Shown here piece by piece: positions 38,047-52,542 of a stretch of 64,000 nucleotides of DNA. Origin of the DNA: Cladorhizidae sp. MBARI D1340-BT2 (Eukaryota > Porifera > Demospongiae > Poecilosclerida > Cladorhizidae). Under the pieces are notes generated by a model. The model saw only the letters and a program-made list of their open reading frames with translations. It was not told the origin of the DNA and ran no database searches. A program made the position numbers and the translations under genes. The stretch spans positions 372,001-436,000 of the forward strand of contig JAQNBH010000049.1 of the NCBI GenBank assembly GCA_028752905.1, read 5' to 3'. Numbering within the stretch: position 1 is the first letter of the stretch; every line of letters starts with the position of its first letter.

Positions 38047-38958
38047 GCTAAACATGTTAGCTTCGTAGATTATCCACACTTCACTGAATAGACTTGATGT
38101 ATAGCTATTAAGATAGGACTCTCTAAGTGCTCTCTCTTGATACCAAACATCCATATATTCTGCACACTTCACTGTAATGGACTTGCAAGATAGGTATCTC
38201 TCAGTGTTCTCTATCTTGAGCTGAACATGTTAGCTTCATAGATTCTCCACACTTCACTGAATAGACTTGATATATAGCTCTAAAGGTAGGCCTCTCTCTG
38301 TTCTCTCTCTTGATACCAAACATCCGTATATTCTGCATACATAGAATCACAAGATAGGTTTCTCTATGTGTTCTCTATCTTGATGCTAAACAGGTTAGCT
38401 TCATAGATTCTCCACACTTCACTGTATAAACTTGATATATAGCTATTAAGATAGGTCTCTCCCTGTGCTCTCTGTTGATATCAAACATCCATAATATTCT
38501 GCATACTTCACTGTAATGGACTTGATATGATTCGAATGATAGGTTTCATTGTGTGTTCTCTATCTTGATATTTGCCCTAATTTGGTCTACATGTTTCTCA
38601 TTTTCCCCCCAAAAATCTTGTTATTTTGCCGTAAAGCTCATAACTTTTCTACACTTTACCCAAAAAAGATAATTTTTATTTATATCACCGGATAGCCCTT
38701 CTAATTATCTGTCTTTTGTACGTGCCAAAATTTTGAGTACTCTAAGTATTAGCAAGTTATGGTGATTTGAAGTGGTAAGGTTTGCGATCTTTCCTGGCGT
38801 TTTCCAGTTGCCAAAGCGGTGGCCTGCCAGTGAAAAACCACTACATTTATTGATAATCTGTTGATATGTTGCAGATAAGGGCCTTCTCTATCAGTTGACA
38901 AAATCTGGGACTTTGGTCTTGTTAATTAGGGCAGTTATGAATTGTACACTTACTTGAT
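38047..38958 (+). repeat. satellite monomer M43 (912 bp)
   Basis: Counterpart of M1, with 4-bp insertion, gcatac and gttgatatg. First unit of copy 2. Confidence 0.93.
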
Positions 38959-39862
38959 GCTAAACATGTTAGCTTCGTAGATTATCCACACTTCACTGAA
39001 TAGACTTGATGTATAGCTATTAAGATAGGACTCTCTAAGTGCTCTATCTTACCAAACATCCATATATTCTGCACACTTCACTGTAATGGACTTGCAAGAT
39101 AGGTATCTCTCAGTGTTCTCTATCTTGAGCTGAACATGTTAGCTTCATAGATTCTCCACACTTCACTGAATAGACTTGATATATAGCTCTAAAGGTAGGC
39201 CTCTCTCTGTTCTCTCTCTTGATACCAAACATCCGTATATTCTGCATACATAGAATCACAAGATAGGTTTCTCTATGTGTTCTCTATCTTGATGCTAAAC
39301 AGGTTAGCTTCATAGATTCTCCACACTTCACTGTATAAACTTGATATATAGCTATTAAGATAGGTCTCTCCCTGTGCTCTCTGTTGATATCAAACATCCA
39401 TAATATTCTGCACACTTCACTGTAATGGACTTGATATGATTCGAATGATAGGTTTCATTGTGTGTTCTCTATCTTGATATTTGCCCTAATTTGGTCTACA
39501 TGTTTCTCATTTTCCCCCCAAAATCTTGTTATTTTGCCGTAAAGCTCATAACTTTTCTACACTTTACCCAAAAAATATAATTTTTATATCACCGGATAGC
39601 CCTTCTAATTATCTGTCTTTTGTACGTGCCAAAATTTTGAGTACTCTAAGAATTAGCAAGTTATGGTGATTTGAAGTGGTAAGGTTTGCGATCTTTCCTG
39701 GCGTTTTCCAGTTGCCAAAGCGGTGGCCTGCCAGTGAAAAACCACTACATTTATTGATAATCTGTTGACATGTTGCAGATAAGGGCCTTCTCTATCAGTT
39801 GACAAAATCTGGGACTTTGGTCTTGTTAATTAGGGCAGTTATGAATTGTACACTTACTTGAT
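38959..39862 (+). repeat. satellite monomer M44 (904 bp)
   Basis: Counterpart of M2, including gctctatcttacc and T4C6A4. Confidence 0.93.
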
Positions 39863-40770
39863 GCTAAACATGTTAGCTTCGTAGATTATCCACACTTCAC
39901 TGAATAGACTTGATGTATAGCTATTAAGATAGGACTCTCTAAGTGCTCTCTCTTGATACCAAACATCCATATATTCTGCACACTTCACTGTAATGGACTT
40001 GCAAGATAGGTATCTCTCAGTGTTCTCTATCTTGAGCTGAACATGTTAGCTTCATAGATTCTCCACACTTCACTGAATAGACTTGATATATAGCTCTAAA
40101 GGTAGGCCTCTCTCTGTTCTCTCTCTTGATACCAAACATCCGTATATTCTGCATACATAGAATCACAAGATAGGTTTCTCTATGTGTTCTCTATCTTGAT
40201 GCTAAACAGGTTAGCTTCATAGATTCTCCACACTTCACTGTATAAACTTGATATATAGCTATTAAGATAGGTCTCTCCCTGTGCTCTCTGTTGATATCAA
40301 ACATCCATAATATTCTGCACACTTCACTGTAATGGACTTGATATGATTCGAATGATAGGTTTCATTGTGTGTTCTCTATCTTGATATTTGCCCTAATTTG
40401 GTCTACATGTTTCTCATTTCCCCCCCAAAAATCTTGTTATTTTTCCGTAAAGCTCATAACTTTTCTAAACTTTACCCCAAAAAGATAATTTTTATATCAT
40501 CGGATAGCCCTTCTAATTATCTGTCTTTTGTACGTGCCAAAATTTTGAGTACTCTAAGTATTAGCAAGTTATGGTGATTTGAAGTGGTAAGGTTTGCGAT
40601 CTTTCCTGGCGTTTTCCAGTTGCCAAAGCGGTGGCCTGCCAGTGAAAAACCACTACATTTATTGATAATCTGTTGACATGTTGCAGATAAGGGCCTTCTC
40701 TATCAGTTGACAAAATCTGGGACTTTGGTCTTGTTAATTAGGGCAGTTATGAATTGTACTCTTACTTGAT
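39863..40770 (+). repeat. satellite monomer M45 (908 bp)
   Basis: Counterpart of M3, including the rare accccaaaaag. Confidence 0.93.
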
Positions 40771-41663
40771 GCTAAACATGTTAGCTTCGTAGATTATCCA
40801 CACTTCACTGAATAGACTTGATGTATAGCTATTAAGATAGGACTCTTGATACCAAACATCCATATATTCTGCACACTTCACTGTAATGGACTTGCAAGAT
40901 AGGTATCTCTCAGTGTTCTCTATCTTGAGCTAAACATGTTAGCTTCATAGATTCTCCACACTTCACTGAATAGACTTGATATATAGCTCTAAAGGTAGGC
41001 CTCTCTCTGTTCTCTCTCTTGATACCAAACATCCGTATATTCTGCATACATAGAATCACAAGATAGGTTTCTCTATGTGTTCTCTATCTTGATGCTAAAC
41101 AGGTTAGCTTCATAGATTCTCCACACTTCACTGTATAAACTTGATATATAGCTATTAAGATAGGTCTCTCCCTGTGCTCTCTGTTGATATCAAACATCCA
41201 TAATATTCTGCACACTTCACTGTAATGGACTTGATATGATTCGAATGATAGGTTTCATTGTGTGTTCTCTATCTTGATATTTGCCCTAATTTGGTCTACA
41301 TGTTTCTCATTTCCCCCCCAAAAATCTTGTTATTTTGCCGTAAAGCTCATAACTTTTCTACACTTTACCCAAAAAAGATAATTTTTATATCACCGGATAG
41401 CCCTTCTAATTATCTGTCTTTTGTACGTGCCAAAATTTTGAGTACTCTAAGTATTAGCAAGTTATGGTGATTTGAAGTGGTAAGGTTTGCGATCTTTCCT
41501 GGCGTTTTCCAGTTGCCAAAGCGGTGGCCTGCCAGTGAAAAACCACTACATTTATTGATAATCTGTTGACATGTTGCAGATAAGGGCCTTCTCTATCAGT
41601 TGACAAAATCTGGGACTTTGGTCTTGTTAATTAGGGCAGTTATGAATTGTACACTTACTTGAT
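40771..41663 (+). repeat. satellite monomer M46 (893 bp, 15-bp deletion)
   Basis: Counterpart of M4, with T3C7A5 and gagcta. Confidence 0.93.
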
Positions 41664-42571
41664 GCTAAACATGTTAGCTTCGTAGATTATCCACACTTCA
41701 CTGAATAGACTTGATGTATAGCTATTAAGATAGGACTCTCTAAGTGCTCTCTCTTGATACCAAACATCCATATATTCTGCACACTTCACTGTAATGGACT
41801 TGCAAGATAGGTATCTCTCAGTGTTCTCTATCTTGAGCTGAACATGTTAGCTTCATAGATTCTCCACACTTCACTGAATAGACTTGATATATAGCTCTAA
41901 AGGTAGGCCTCTCTCTGTTCTCTCTCTTGATACCAAACATCCGTATATTCTGCATACATAGAATCACAAGATAGGTTTCTCTATGTGTTCTCTATCTTGA
42001 TGCTAAACAGGTTAGCTTCATAGATTCTCCACACTTCACTGTATAAACTTGATATATAGCTATTAAGATAGGTCTCTCCCTGTGCTCTCTGTTGATATCA
42101 AACATCCATAATATTCTGCACACTTCACTGTAATGGACTTGATATGATTCGAATGATAGGTTTCATTGTGTGTTCTCTATCTTGATATTTGCCCTAATTT
42201 GGTCTACATGTTTCTCATTTTCCCCCCAAAAATCTTGTTATTTTGCCGTAAAGCTCATAACTTTTCTACACTTTACCCAAAAAAGATAATTTTTATATCA
42301 CCGGATAGCCCTTCTAATTATCTGTCTTTTGTACGTGCCAAAAATTTTAGTACTCTAAGTATTAGCAAGTTATGGTGATTTGAAGTGGTAAGGTTTGCGA
42401 TCTTTCCTGGCGTTTTCCAGTTGCCAAAGCGGTGGCCTGCCAGTGAAAAACCACTACATTTATTGATAATCTGTTGACATGTTGCAGATAAGGGCCTTCT
42501 CTATCAGTTGACAAAATCTGGGACTTTGGTCTTGTTAATTAGGGCAGTTATGAATTGTACACTTACTTGAT
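41664..42571 (+). repeat. satellite monomer M47 (908 bp)
   Basis: Counterpart of M5, sharing aaaaattttag. Confidence 0.93.
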
Positions 42572-43483
42572 GCTAAACATGTTAGCTTCGTAGATTATCC
42601 ACACTTCACTGAATAGACTTGATGTATAGCTATTAAGATAGGACTCTCTAAGTGCTCTCTCTTGATACCAAACATCCATATATTCTGCACACTTCACTGT
42701 AATGGACTTGCAAGATAGGTATCTCTCAGTGTTCTCTATCTTGAGCTGAACATGTTAGCTTCATAGATTCTCCACACTTCACTGAATAGACTTGATATAT
42801 AGCTCTAAAGGTAGGCCTCTCTCTGTTCTCTCTCTTGATACCAAACATCCGTATATTCTGCATACATAGAATCACAAGATAGGTTTCTCTATGTGTTCTC
42901 TATCTTGATGCTAAACAGGTTAGCTTCATAGATTCTCCACACTTCACTGTATAAACTTGATATATAGCTATTAAGATAGGTCTCTCCCTGTGCTCTCTGT
43001 TGATATCAAACATCCATAATATTCTGCATACTTCACTGTAATGGACTTGATATGATTCGAATGATAGGTTTCATTGTGTGTTCTCTATCTTGATATTTGC
43101 CCTAATTTGGTCTACATGTTTCTCATTTTCCCCCCAAAAATCTTGTTATTTTGCCGTAAAGCTCATAACTTTTCTACACTTTACCCAAAAAAGATAATTT
43201 TTATTTATATCACCGGATAGCCCTTCTAATTATCTGTCTTTTGTACGTGCCAAAATTTTGAGTACTCTAAGTATTAGCAAGTTATGGTGATTTGAAGTGG
43301 TAAGGTTTGCGATCTTTCCTGGCGTTTTCCAGTTGCCAAAGCGGTGGCCTGCCAGTGAAAAACCACTACATTTATTGATAATCTGTTGATATGTTGCAGA
43401 TAAGGGCCTTCTCTATCAGTTGACAAAATCTGGGACTTTGGTCTTGTTAATTAGGGCAGTTATGAATTGTACACTTACTTGAT
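42572..43483 (+). repeat. satellite monomer M48 (912 bp)
   Basis: Counterpart of M6, with the 4-bp insertion. Confidence 0.93.
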
Positions 43484-44387
43484 GCTAAACATGTTAGCTT
43501 CGTAGATTATCCACACTTCACTGAATAGACTTGATGTATAGCTATTAAGATAGGACTCTCTAAGTGCTCTATCTTACCAAACATCCATATATTCTGCACA
43601 CTTCACTGTAATGGACTTGCAAGATAGGTATCTCTCAGTGTTCTCTATCTTGAGCTGAACATGTTAGCTTCATAGATTCTCCACACTTCACTGAATAGAC
43701 TTGATATATAGCTCTAAAGGTAGGCCTCTCTCTGTTCTCTCTCTTGATACCAAACATCCGTATATTCTGCATACATAGAATCACAAGATAGGTTTCTCTA
43801 TGTGTTCTCTATCTTGATGCTAAACAGGTTAGCTTCATAGATTCTCCACACTTCACTGTATAAACTTGATATATAGCTATTAAGATAGGTCTCTCCCTGT
43901 GCTCTCTGTTGATATCAAACATCCATAATATTCTGCACACTTCACTGTAATGGACTTGATATGATTCGAATGATAGGTTTCATTGTGTGTTCTCTATCTT
44001 GATATTTGCCCTAATTTGGTCTACATGTTTCTCATTTTCCCCCCAAAATCTTGTTATTTTGCCGTAAAGCTCATAACTTTTCTACACTTTACCCAAAAAA
44101 TATAATTTTTATATCACCGGATAGCCCTTCTAATTATCTGTCTTTTGTACGTGCCAAAATTTTGAGTACTCTAAGAATTAGCAAGTTATGGTGATTTGAA
44201 GTGGTAAGGTTTGCGATCTTTCCTGGCGTTTTCCAGTTGCCAAAGCGGTGGCCTGCCAGTGAAAAACCACTACATTTATTGATAATCTGTTGACATGTTG
44301 CAGATAAGGGCCTTCTCTATCAGTTGACAAAATCTGGGACTTTGGTCTTGTTAATTAGGGCAGTTATGAATTGTACACTTACTTGAT
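43484..44387 (+). repeat. satellite monomer M49 (904 bp)
   Basis: Positional counterpart of M7 but in state identical to M2/M44: gctctatcttacc (about 43566-43578) and no G in the T-run. Confidence 0.93.
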
Positions 44388-45295
44388 GCTAAACATGTTA
44401 GCTTCGTAGATTATCCACACTTCACTGAATAGACTTGATGTATAGCTATTAAGATAGGACTCTCTAAGTGCTCTCTCTTGATACCAAACATCCATATATT
44501 CTGCACACTTCACTGTAATGGACTTGCAAGATAGGTATCTCTCAGTGTTCTCTATCTTGAGCTGAACATGTTAGCTTCATAGATTCTCCACACTTCACTG
44601 AATAGACTTGATATATAGCTCTAAAGGTAGGCCTCTCTCTGTTCTCTCTCTTGATACCAAACATCCGTATATTCTGCATACATAGAATCACAAGATAGGT
44701 TTCTCTATGTGTTCTCTATCTTGATGCTAAACAGGTTAGCTTCATAGATTCTCCACACTTCACTGTATAAACTTGATATATAGCTATTAAGATAGGTCTC
44801 TCCCTGTGCTCTCTGTTGATATCAAACATCCATAATATTCTGCACACTTCACTGTAATGGACTTGATATGATTCGAATGATAGGTTTCATTGTGTGTTCT
44901 CTATCTTGATATTTGCCCTAATTTGGTCTACATGTTTCTCATTTCCCCCCCCAAAATCTTGTTATTTTGCCGTAAAGCTCATAACTGTTTTACACTTTAC
45001 CCAAAAAAGATAATTTTTATATCACCGGATAGCCCTTCTAATTATCTGTCTTTTGTACGTGCCAAAATTTTGAGTACTCTAAGTATTAGCAAGTTATGGT
45101 GATTTGAAGTGGTAAGGTTTGCGATCTTTCCTGGCGTTTTCCAGTTGCCAAAGCGGTGGCCTGCCAGTGAAAAACCACTACATTTATTGATAATCTGTTG
45201 ACATGTTGCAGATAAGGGCCTTCTCTATCAGTTGACAAAATCTGGGACTTTGGTCTTGTTAGTTAGGGCAGTTATGAATTGTACACTTACTTGAT
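44388..45295 (+). repeat. satellite monomer M50 (908 bp)
   Basis: Counterpart of M8, with aactgttttac and ttagttagg. Confidence 0.93.
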
Positions 45296-46203
45296 GCTAA
45301 ACATGTTAGCTTCGTAGATTATCCACACTTCACTGAATAGACTTGATGTATAGCTATTAAGATAGGACTCTCTAAGTGCTCTCTCTTGATACCAAACATC
45401 CATATATTCTGCACACTTCACTGTAATGGACTTGCAAGATAGGTATCTCTCAGTGTTCTCTATCTTGAGCTGAACATGTTAGCTTCATAGATTCTCCACA
45501 CTTCACTGAATAGACTTGATATATAGCTCTAAAGGTAGGCCTCTCTCTGTTCTCTCTCTTGATACCAAACATCCATATATTCTGCATACATAGAATCACA
45601 AGATAGGTTTCTCTATGTGTTCTCTATCTTGATGCTAAACAGGTTAGCTTCATAGATTCTCCACACTTCACTGTATAAACTTGATATATAGCTATTAAGA
45701 TAGGTCTCTCCCTGTGCTCTCTGTTGATATCAAACATCCATAATATTCTGCACACTTCACTGTAATGGACTTGATATGATTCGAATGATAGGTTTCATTG
45801 TGTGTTCTCTATCTTGATATTTGCCCTAATTTGGTCTATATGTTTCTCATTTCCCCCCCCAAAATCTTGTTATTTTGCCGTAAAGCTCATAACTGTTCTA
45901 TACTTTACTCAAAAAAGATAATTTTTATATCACCGGATAGCCCTTCTAATTATCTGTCTTTTGTACGTGCCAAAATTTTGAGTACTCTAAGTATTAGCAA
46001 GTTATGGTGATTTGAAGTGGTAAGGTTTGCGATCTTTCCTGGCGTTTTCCAGTTGCCAAAGCGGTGGCCTGCCAGTGAAAAACCACTACATTTATTGATA
46101 ATCTGTTGACATGTTGCAGATAAGGGCCTTCTCTATCAGTTGACAAAATCTGGGACTTTGGTCTTGTTAATTAGGGCAGTTATAAATTGTACTCTTACTT
46201 GAT
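45296..46203 (+). repeat. satellite monomer M51 (908 bp)
   Basis: Counterpart of M9, with catcca in B2 and tataaat, but with the usual tctccacac in A3. Confidence 0.93.
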
Positions 46204-47110
46204 GCTAAACATGTTAGCTTCGTAGATTATCCACACTTCACTGAATAGACTTGATGTATAGCTATTAAGATAGGACTCTCTAAGTGCTCTCTCTTGATAC
46301 CAAACATCCATATATTCTGCACACTTCACTGTAATGGACTTGCAAGATAGGTATCTCTCAGTGTTCTCTATCTTGAGCTGAACATGTTAGCTTCATAGAT
46401 TCTCCACACTTCACTGAATAGACTTGATATATAGCTCTAAAGGTAGGCCTCTCTCTGTTCTCTCTCTTGATACCAAACATCCGTATATTCTGCATACATA
46501 GAATCACAAGATAGGTTTCTCTATGTGTTCTCTATCTTGATGCTAAACAGGTTAGCTTCATAGATTCTCCACACTTCACTGTATAAACTTGATATATAGC
46601 TATTAAGATAGGTCTCTCCCTGTGCTCTCTGTTGATATCAAACATCCATAATATTCTGCACACTTCACTGTAATGGACTTGATATGATTCGAATGATAGG
46701 TTTCATTGTGTGTTCTCTATCTTGATATTTGCCCTAATTTGGTCTACATGTTTCTCATTTCCCCCCCAAAAATCTTGTTATTTTTCCGTAAAGCTCATAA
46801 CTTTTCTAAACTTTACCCAAAAAAGATAATTTCATATCATCGGATAGCCCTTCTAATTATCTGTCTTTTGTACGTGCCAAAATTTTGAGTACTCTAAGTA
46901 TTAGCAAGTTATGGTGATTTGAAGTGGTAAGGTTTGCGATCTTTCCTGGCGTTTTCCAGTTGCCAAAGCGGTGGCCTGCCAGTGAAAAACCACTACATTT
47001 ATTGATAATCTGTTGACATGTTGCAGATAAGGGCCTTCTCTATCAGTTGACAAAATCTGGGACTTTGGTCTTGTTAATTAGGGCAGTTATGAATTGTACT
47101 CTTACTTGAT
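46204..47110 (+). repeat. satellite monomer M52 (907 bp)
   Basis: Counterpart of M10, sharing aatttcatatcatcgg. Confidence 0.93.
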
Positions 47111-48003
47111 GCTAAACATGTTAGCTTCGTAGATTATCCACACTTCACTGAATAGACTTGATGTATAGCTATTAAGATAGGACTCTTGATACCAAACATC
47201 CATATATTCTGCACACTTCACTGTAATGGACTTGCAAGATAGGTATCTCTCAGTGTTCTCTATCTTGAGCTAAACATGTTAGCTTCATAGATTCTCCACA
47301 CTTCACTGAATAGACTTGATATATAGCTCTAAAGGTAGGCCTCTCTCTGTTCTCTCTCTTGATACCAAACATCCGTATATTCTGCATACATAGAATCACA
47401 AGATAGGTTTCTCTATGTGTTCTCTATCTTGATGCTAAACAGGTTAGCTTCATAGATTCTCCACACTTCACTGTATAAACTTGATATATAGCTATTAAGA
47501 TAGGTCTCTCCCTGTGCTCTCTGTTGATATCAAACATCCATAATATTCTGCACACTTCACTGTAATGGACTTGATATGATTCGAATGATAGGTTTCATTG
47601 TGTGTTCTCTATCTTGATATTTGCCCTAATTTGGTCTACATGTTTCTCATTTTCCCCCCAAAAATCTTGTTATTTTGCCGTAAAGCTCATAACTTTTCTA
47701 CACTTTACCCAAAAAAGATAATTTTTATATCACCGGATAGCCCTTCTAATTATCTGTCTTTTGTACGTGCCAAAATTTTGAGTACTCTAAGTATTAGCAA
47801 GTTATGGTGATTTGAAGTGGTAAGGTTTGCGATCTTTCCTGGCGTTTTCCAGTTGCCAAAGCGGTGGCCTGCCAGTGAAAAACCACTACATTTATTGATA
47901 ATCTGTTGACATGTTGCAGATAAGGGCCTTCTCTATCAGTTGACAAAATCTGGGACTTTGGTCTTGTTAATTAGGGCAGTTATGAATTGTACACTTACTT
48001 GAT
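47111..48003 (+). repeat. satellite monomer M53 (893 bp, 15-bp deletion)
   Basis: Counterpart of M11. Confidence 0.93.
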
Positions 48004-48911
48004 GCTAAACATGTTAGCTTCGTAGATTATCCACACTTCACTGAATAGACTTGATGTATAGCTATTAAGATAGGACTCTCTAAGTGCTCTCTCTTGATAC
48101 CAAACATCCATATATTCTGCACACTTCACTGTAATGGACTTGCAAGATAGGTATCTCTCAGTGTTCTCTATCTTGAGCTGAACATGTTAGCTTCATAGAT
48201 TCTCCACACTTCACTGAATAGACTTGATATATAGCTCTAAAGGTAGGCCTCTCTCTGTTCTCTCTCTTGATACCAAACATCCGTATATTCTGCATACATA
48301 GAATCACAAGATAGGTTTCTCTATGTGTTCTCTATCTTGATGCTAAACAGGTTAGCTTCATAGATTCTCCACACTTCACTGTATAAACTTGATATATAGC
48401 TATTAAGATAGGTCTCTCCCTGTGCTCTCTGTTGATATCAAACATCCATAATATTCTGCACACTTCACTGTAATGGACTTGATATGATTTGAATGATAGG
48501 TTTCATTGTGTGTTCTCTATCTTGATATTTGCCCTAATTTGGTCTACATGTTTCTCATTTCCCCCCCCAAAATCTTGTTATTTTGCCGTAAAGCTCATAA
48601 CTGTTCTACACTTTACCCAAAAAATATAATTTTTATATCACCGAATAGCCCTTCTAATTATCTGTCTTTTGTATGTGCCAAAATTTTGAGTACTCTAAGT
48701 ATTAGCAAGTTATGGTGATTTGAAGTGGTAAGGTTTGCGATCTTTCCTGGCGTTTTCCAGTTGCCAAAGTGGTGGCCTGCCAGTGAAAAACCACTACATT
48801 TATTGATAATCTGTTGACATGTTGCAGATAAGGGCCTTCTCTATCAGTTGACAAAATCTGGGACTTTGGTCTTGTTAATTAGGGCAGTTATGAATTGTAC
48901 ACTTACTTGAT
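48004..48911 (+). repeat. satellite monomer M54 (908 bp)
   Basis: Counterpart of M12, with gatttgaatg. Confidence 0.93.
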
Positions 48912-49818
48912 GCTAAACATGTTAGCTTCGTAGATTATCCACACTTCACTGAATAGACTTGATGTATAGCTATTAAGATAGGACTCTCTAAGTGCTCTCT
49001 CTTGATACCAAACATCCATATATTCTGCACACTTCACTGTAATGGACTTGCAAGATAGGTATCTCTCAGTGTTCTCTATCTTGAGCTGAACATGTTAGCT
49101 TCATAGATTCTCCACACTTCACTGAATAGACTTGATATATAGCTCAAAGGGAGGCCTCTCTCTGTTCTCTCTCTTGATACCAAACATCCGTATATTCTGC
49201 ATACATAGAATCACAAGATAGGTTTCTCTATGTGTTCTCTATCTTGATGCTAAACAGGTTAGCTTCATAGATTCTCCACACTTCACTGTATAAACTTGAT
49301 ATATAGCTATTAAGATAGGTCTCTCCCTGTGCTCTCTGTTGATATCAAACATCCATAATATTCTGCACACTTCACTGTAATGGACTTGATATGATTCGAA
49401 TGATAGGTTTCATTGTGTGTTCTCTATCTTGATATTTGCCCTAATTTGGTCTACATGTTTCTCATTTTCCCCCCAAAAATCTTGTTATTTTGCCGTAAAG
49501 CTCATAACTTTTCTACACTTTACCCAAAAAAGATAATTTTTATATCACCGGATAGCCCTTCTAATTATCTGTCTTTTGTACGTGCCAAAATTTTTAGTAC
49601 TCTAAGTATTAGCAAGTTATGGTGATTTGAAGTGGTAAGGTTTGCGATCTTTCCTGGCGTTTTCCAGTTGCCAAAGCGGTGGCCTATCAGTGAAAAACCA
49701 CTACATTTATTGATAATCTGTTGACATGTTGCAGATAAGGGCCTTCTCTATCAGTTGACAAAATCTGGGACTTTGGTCTTGTTAATTAGGGCAGTTATGA
49801 ATTGTACACTTACTTGAT
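48912..49818 (+). repeat. satellite monomer M55 (907 bp)
   Basis: Counterpart of M13, sharing agctcaaagggagg and ggcctatcag. Confidence 0.93.
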
Positions 49819-50726
49819 GCTAAACATGTTAGCTTCGTAGATTATCCACACTTCACTGAATAGACTTGATGTATAGCTATTAAGATAGGACTCTCTAAGT
49901 GCTCTCTCTTGATACCAAACATCCATATATTCTGCACACTTCACTGTAATGGACTTGCAAGATAGGTATCTCTCAGTGTTCTCTATCTTGAGCTGAACAT
50001 GTTAGCTTCATAGATTCTCCACACTTCACTGAATAGACTTGATATATAGCTCTAAAGGTAGGCCTCTCTCTGTTCTCTCTCTTGATACCAAACATCCGTA
50101 TATTCTGCATACATAGAATCACAAGATAGGTTTCTCTATGTGTTCTCTATCTTGATGCTAAACAGGTTAGCTTCATAGATTCTCCACACTTCACTGTATA
50201 AACTTGATATATAGCTATTAAGATAGGTCTCTCCCTGTGCTCTCTGTTGATATCAAACATCCATAATATTCTGCACACTTCACTGTAATGGACTTGATAT
50301 GATTCGAATGATAGGTTTCATTGTGTGTTCTCTATCTTGATATTTGCCCTAATTTGGTCTACATGTTTCTCATTTCCCCCCCAAAAATCTTGTTATTTTG
50401 CCGTAAAGCTCATAACTTTTCTACACTTTACCCAAAAAAGATAATTTTTATATCACCGGATAGCCCTTCTAATTATCTGTCTTTTGTACGTGCCAAAATT
50501 TTGAGTACTCTAAGTATTAGCAAGTTATGGTGATTTGAAGTGGTAAGGTTTGCGATCTTTCCTGGCGTTTTCCAGTTGCCAAAGCGGTGGCCTGCCAGTG
50601 AAAAACCACTACATTTATTGATAATCTGTTGACATGTTGCAGATAAGGGCCTTCTCTATCAGTTGACAAAATCTGGGACTTTGGTCTTGTTAATTAGGGC
50701 AGTTATGAATTGTACACTTACTTGAT
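49819..50726 (+). repeat. satellite monomer M56 (908 bp)
   Basis: Counterpart of M14. Confidence 0.93.
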
Positions 50727-51634
50727 GCTAAACATGTTAGCTTCGTAGATTATCCACACTTCACTGAATAGACTTGATGTATAGCTATTAAGATAGGACT
50801 CTCTAAGTGCTCTCTCTTGATACCAAACATCCATATATTCTGCACACTTCACTGTAATGGACTTGCAAGATAGGTATCTCTCAGTGTTCTCTATCTTGAG
50901 CTGAACATGTTAGCTTCATAGATTCTCCACACTTCACTGAATAGACTTGATATATAGCTCTAAAGGTAGGCCTCTCTCTGTTCTCTCTCTTGATACCAAA
51001 CATCCGTATATTCTGCATACATAGAATCACAAGATAGGTTTCTCTATGTGTTCTCTATCTTGATGCTAAACAGGTTAGCTTCATAGATTCTCCACACTTC
51101 ACTGTATAAACTTGATATATAGCTATTAAGATAGGTCTCTCCCTGTGCTCTCTGTTGATATCAAACATCCATAATATTCTGCATACTTCACTGTAATGGA
51201 CTTGATATGATTCGAATGATAGGTTTCATTGTGTGTTCTCTATCTTGATATTTGCCCTAATTTGGTCTACATGTTTCTCATTTCCCCCCCCAAAATCTTG
51301 TTATTTTGCCGTAAAGCTCATAACTGTTCTACACTTTACCCAAAAAATATAATTTTTATATCACCGAATAGCCCTTCTAATTATCTGTCTTTTGTATGTG
51401 CCAAAATTTTGAGTACTCTAAGTATTAGCAAGTTATGGTGATTTGAAGTGGTAAGGTTTGCGATCTTTCCTGGCGTTTTCCAGTTGCCAAAGTGGTGGCC
51501 TGCCAGTGAAAAACCACTACATTTATTGATAATCTGTTGACATGTTGCAGATAAGGGCCTTCTCTATCAGTTGACAAAATCTGGGACTTTGGTCTTGTTA
51601 ATTAGGGCAGTTATGAATTGTACACTTACTTGAT
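50727..51634 (+). repeat. satellite monomer M57 (908 bp)
   Basis: Counterpart of M15, with gcatac in B3. Confidence 0.93.
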
Positions 51635-52542
51635 GCTAAACATGTTAGCTTCGTAGATTATCCACACTTCACTGAATAGACTTGATGTATAGCTATTAAG
51701 ATAGGACTCTCTAAGTGCTCTCTCTTGATACCAAACATCCATATATTCTGCACACTTCACTGTAATGGACTTGCAAGATAGGTATCTCTCAGTGTTCTCT
51801 ATCTTGAGCTGAACATGTTAGCTTCATAGATTCTCCACACTTCACTGAATAGACTTGATATATAGCTCTAAAGGTAGGCCTCTCTCTGTTCTCTCTCTTG
51901 ATACCAAACATCCGTATATTCTGCATACATAGAATCACAAGATAGGTTTCTCTATGTGTTCTCTATCTTGATGCTAAACAGGTTAGCTTCATAGATTCTC
52001 CACACTTCACTGTATAAACTTGATATATAGCTATTAAGATAGGTCTCTCCCTGTGCTCTCTGTTGATATCAAACATCCATAATATTCTGCACACTTCACT
52101 GTAATGGACTTGATATGATTCGAATGATAGGTTTCATTGTGTGTTCTCTATCTTGATATTTGCCCTAATTTGGTCTACATGTTTCTCATTTTCCCCCAAA
52201 AAATCTTGTTATTTTGCCGTAAAGCTCATAACATTTATACACTTTACCCAAAAAAGATAATTTTTATATCACCGGATAGCCCTTCTAATTATCTGTCTTT
52301 TGTACGTGCCAAAATTTTGAGTACTCTAAGTATTAGCAAGTTATGGTGATTTGAAGTGGTAAGGTTTGCGATCTTTCCTGGCGTTTTCCAGTTGCCAAAG
52401 CGGTGGCCTGCCAGTGAAAAACCACTACATTTATTGATAATCTGTTGACATGTTGCAGATAAGGGCCTTCTCTATCAGTTGACAAAATCTGGGACTTTGG
52501 TCTTGTTAATTAGGGCAGTTATAAATTGTACTCTTACTTGAT
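51635..52542 (+). repeat. satellite monomer M58 (908 bp)
   Basis: Counterpart of M16, with aacatttatac. Confidence 0.93.
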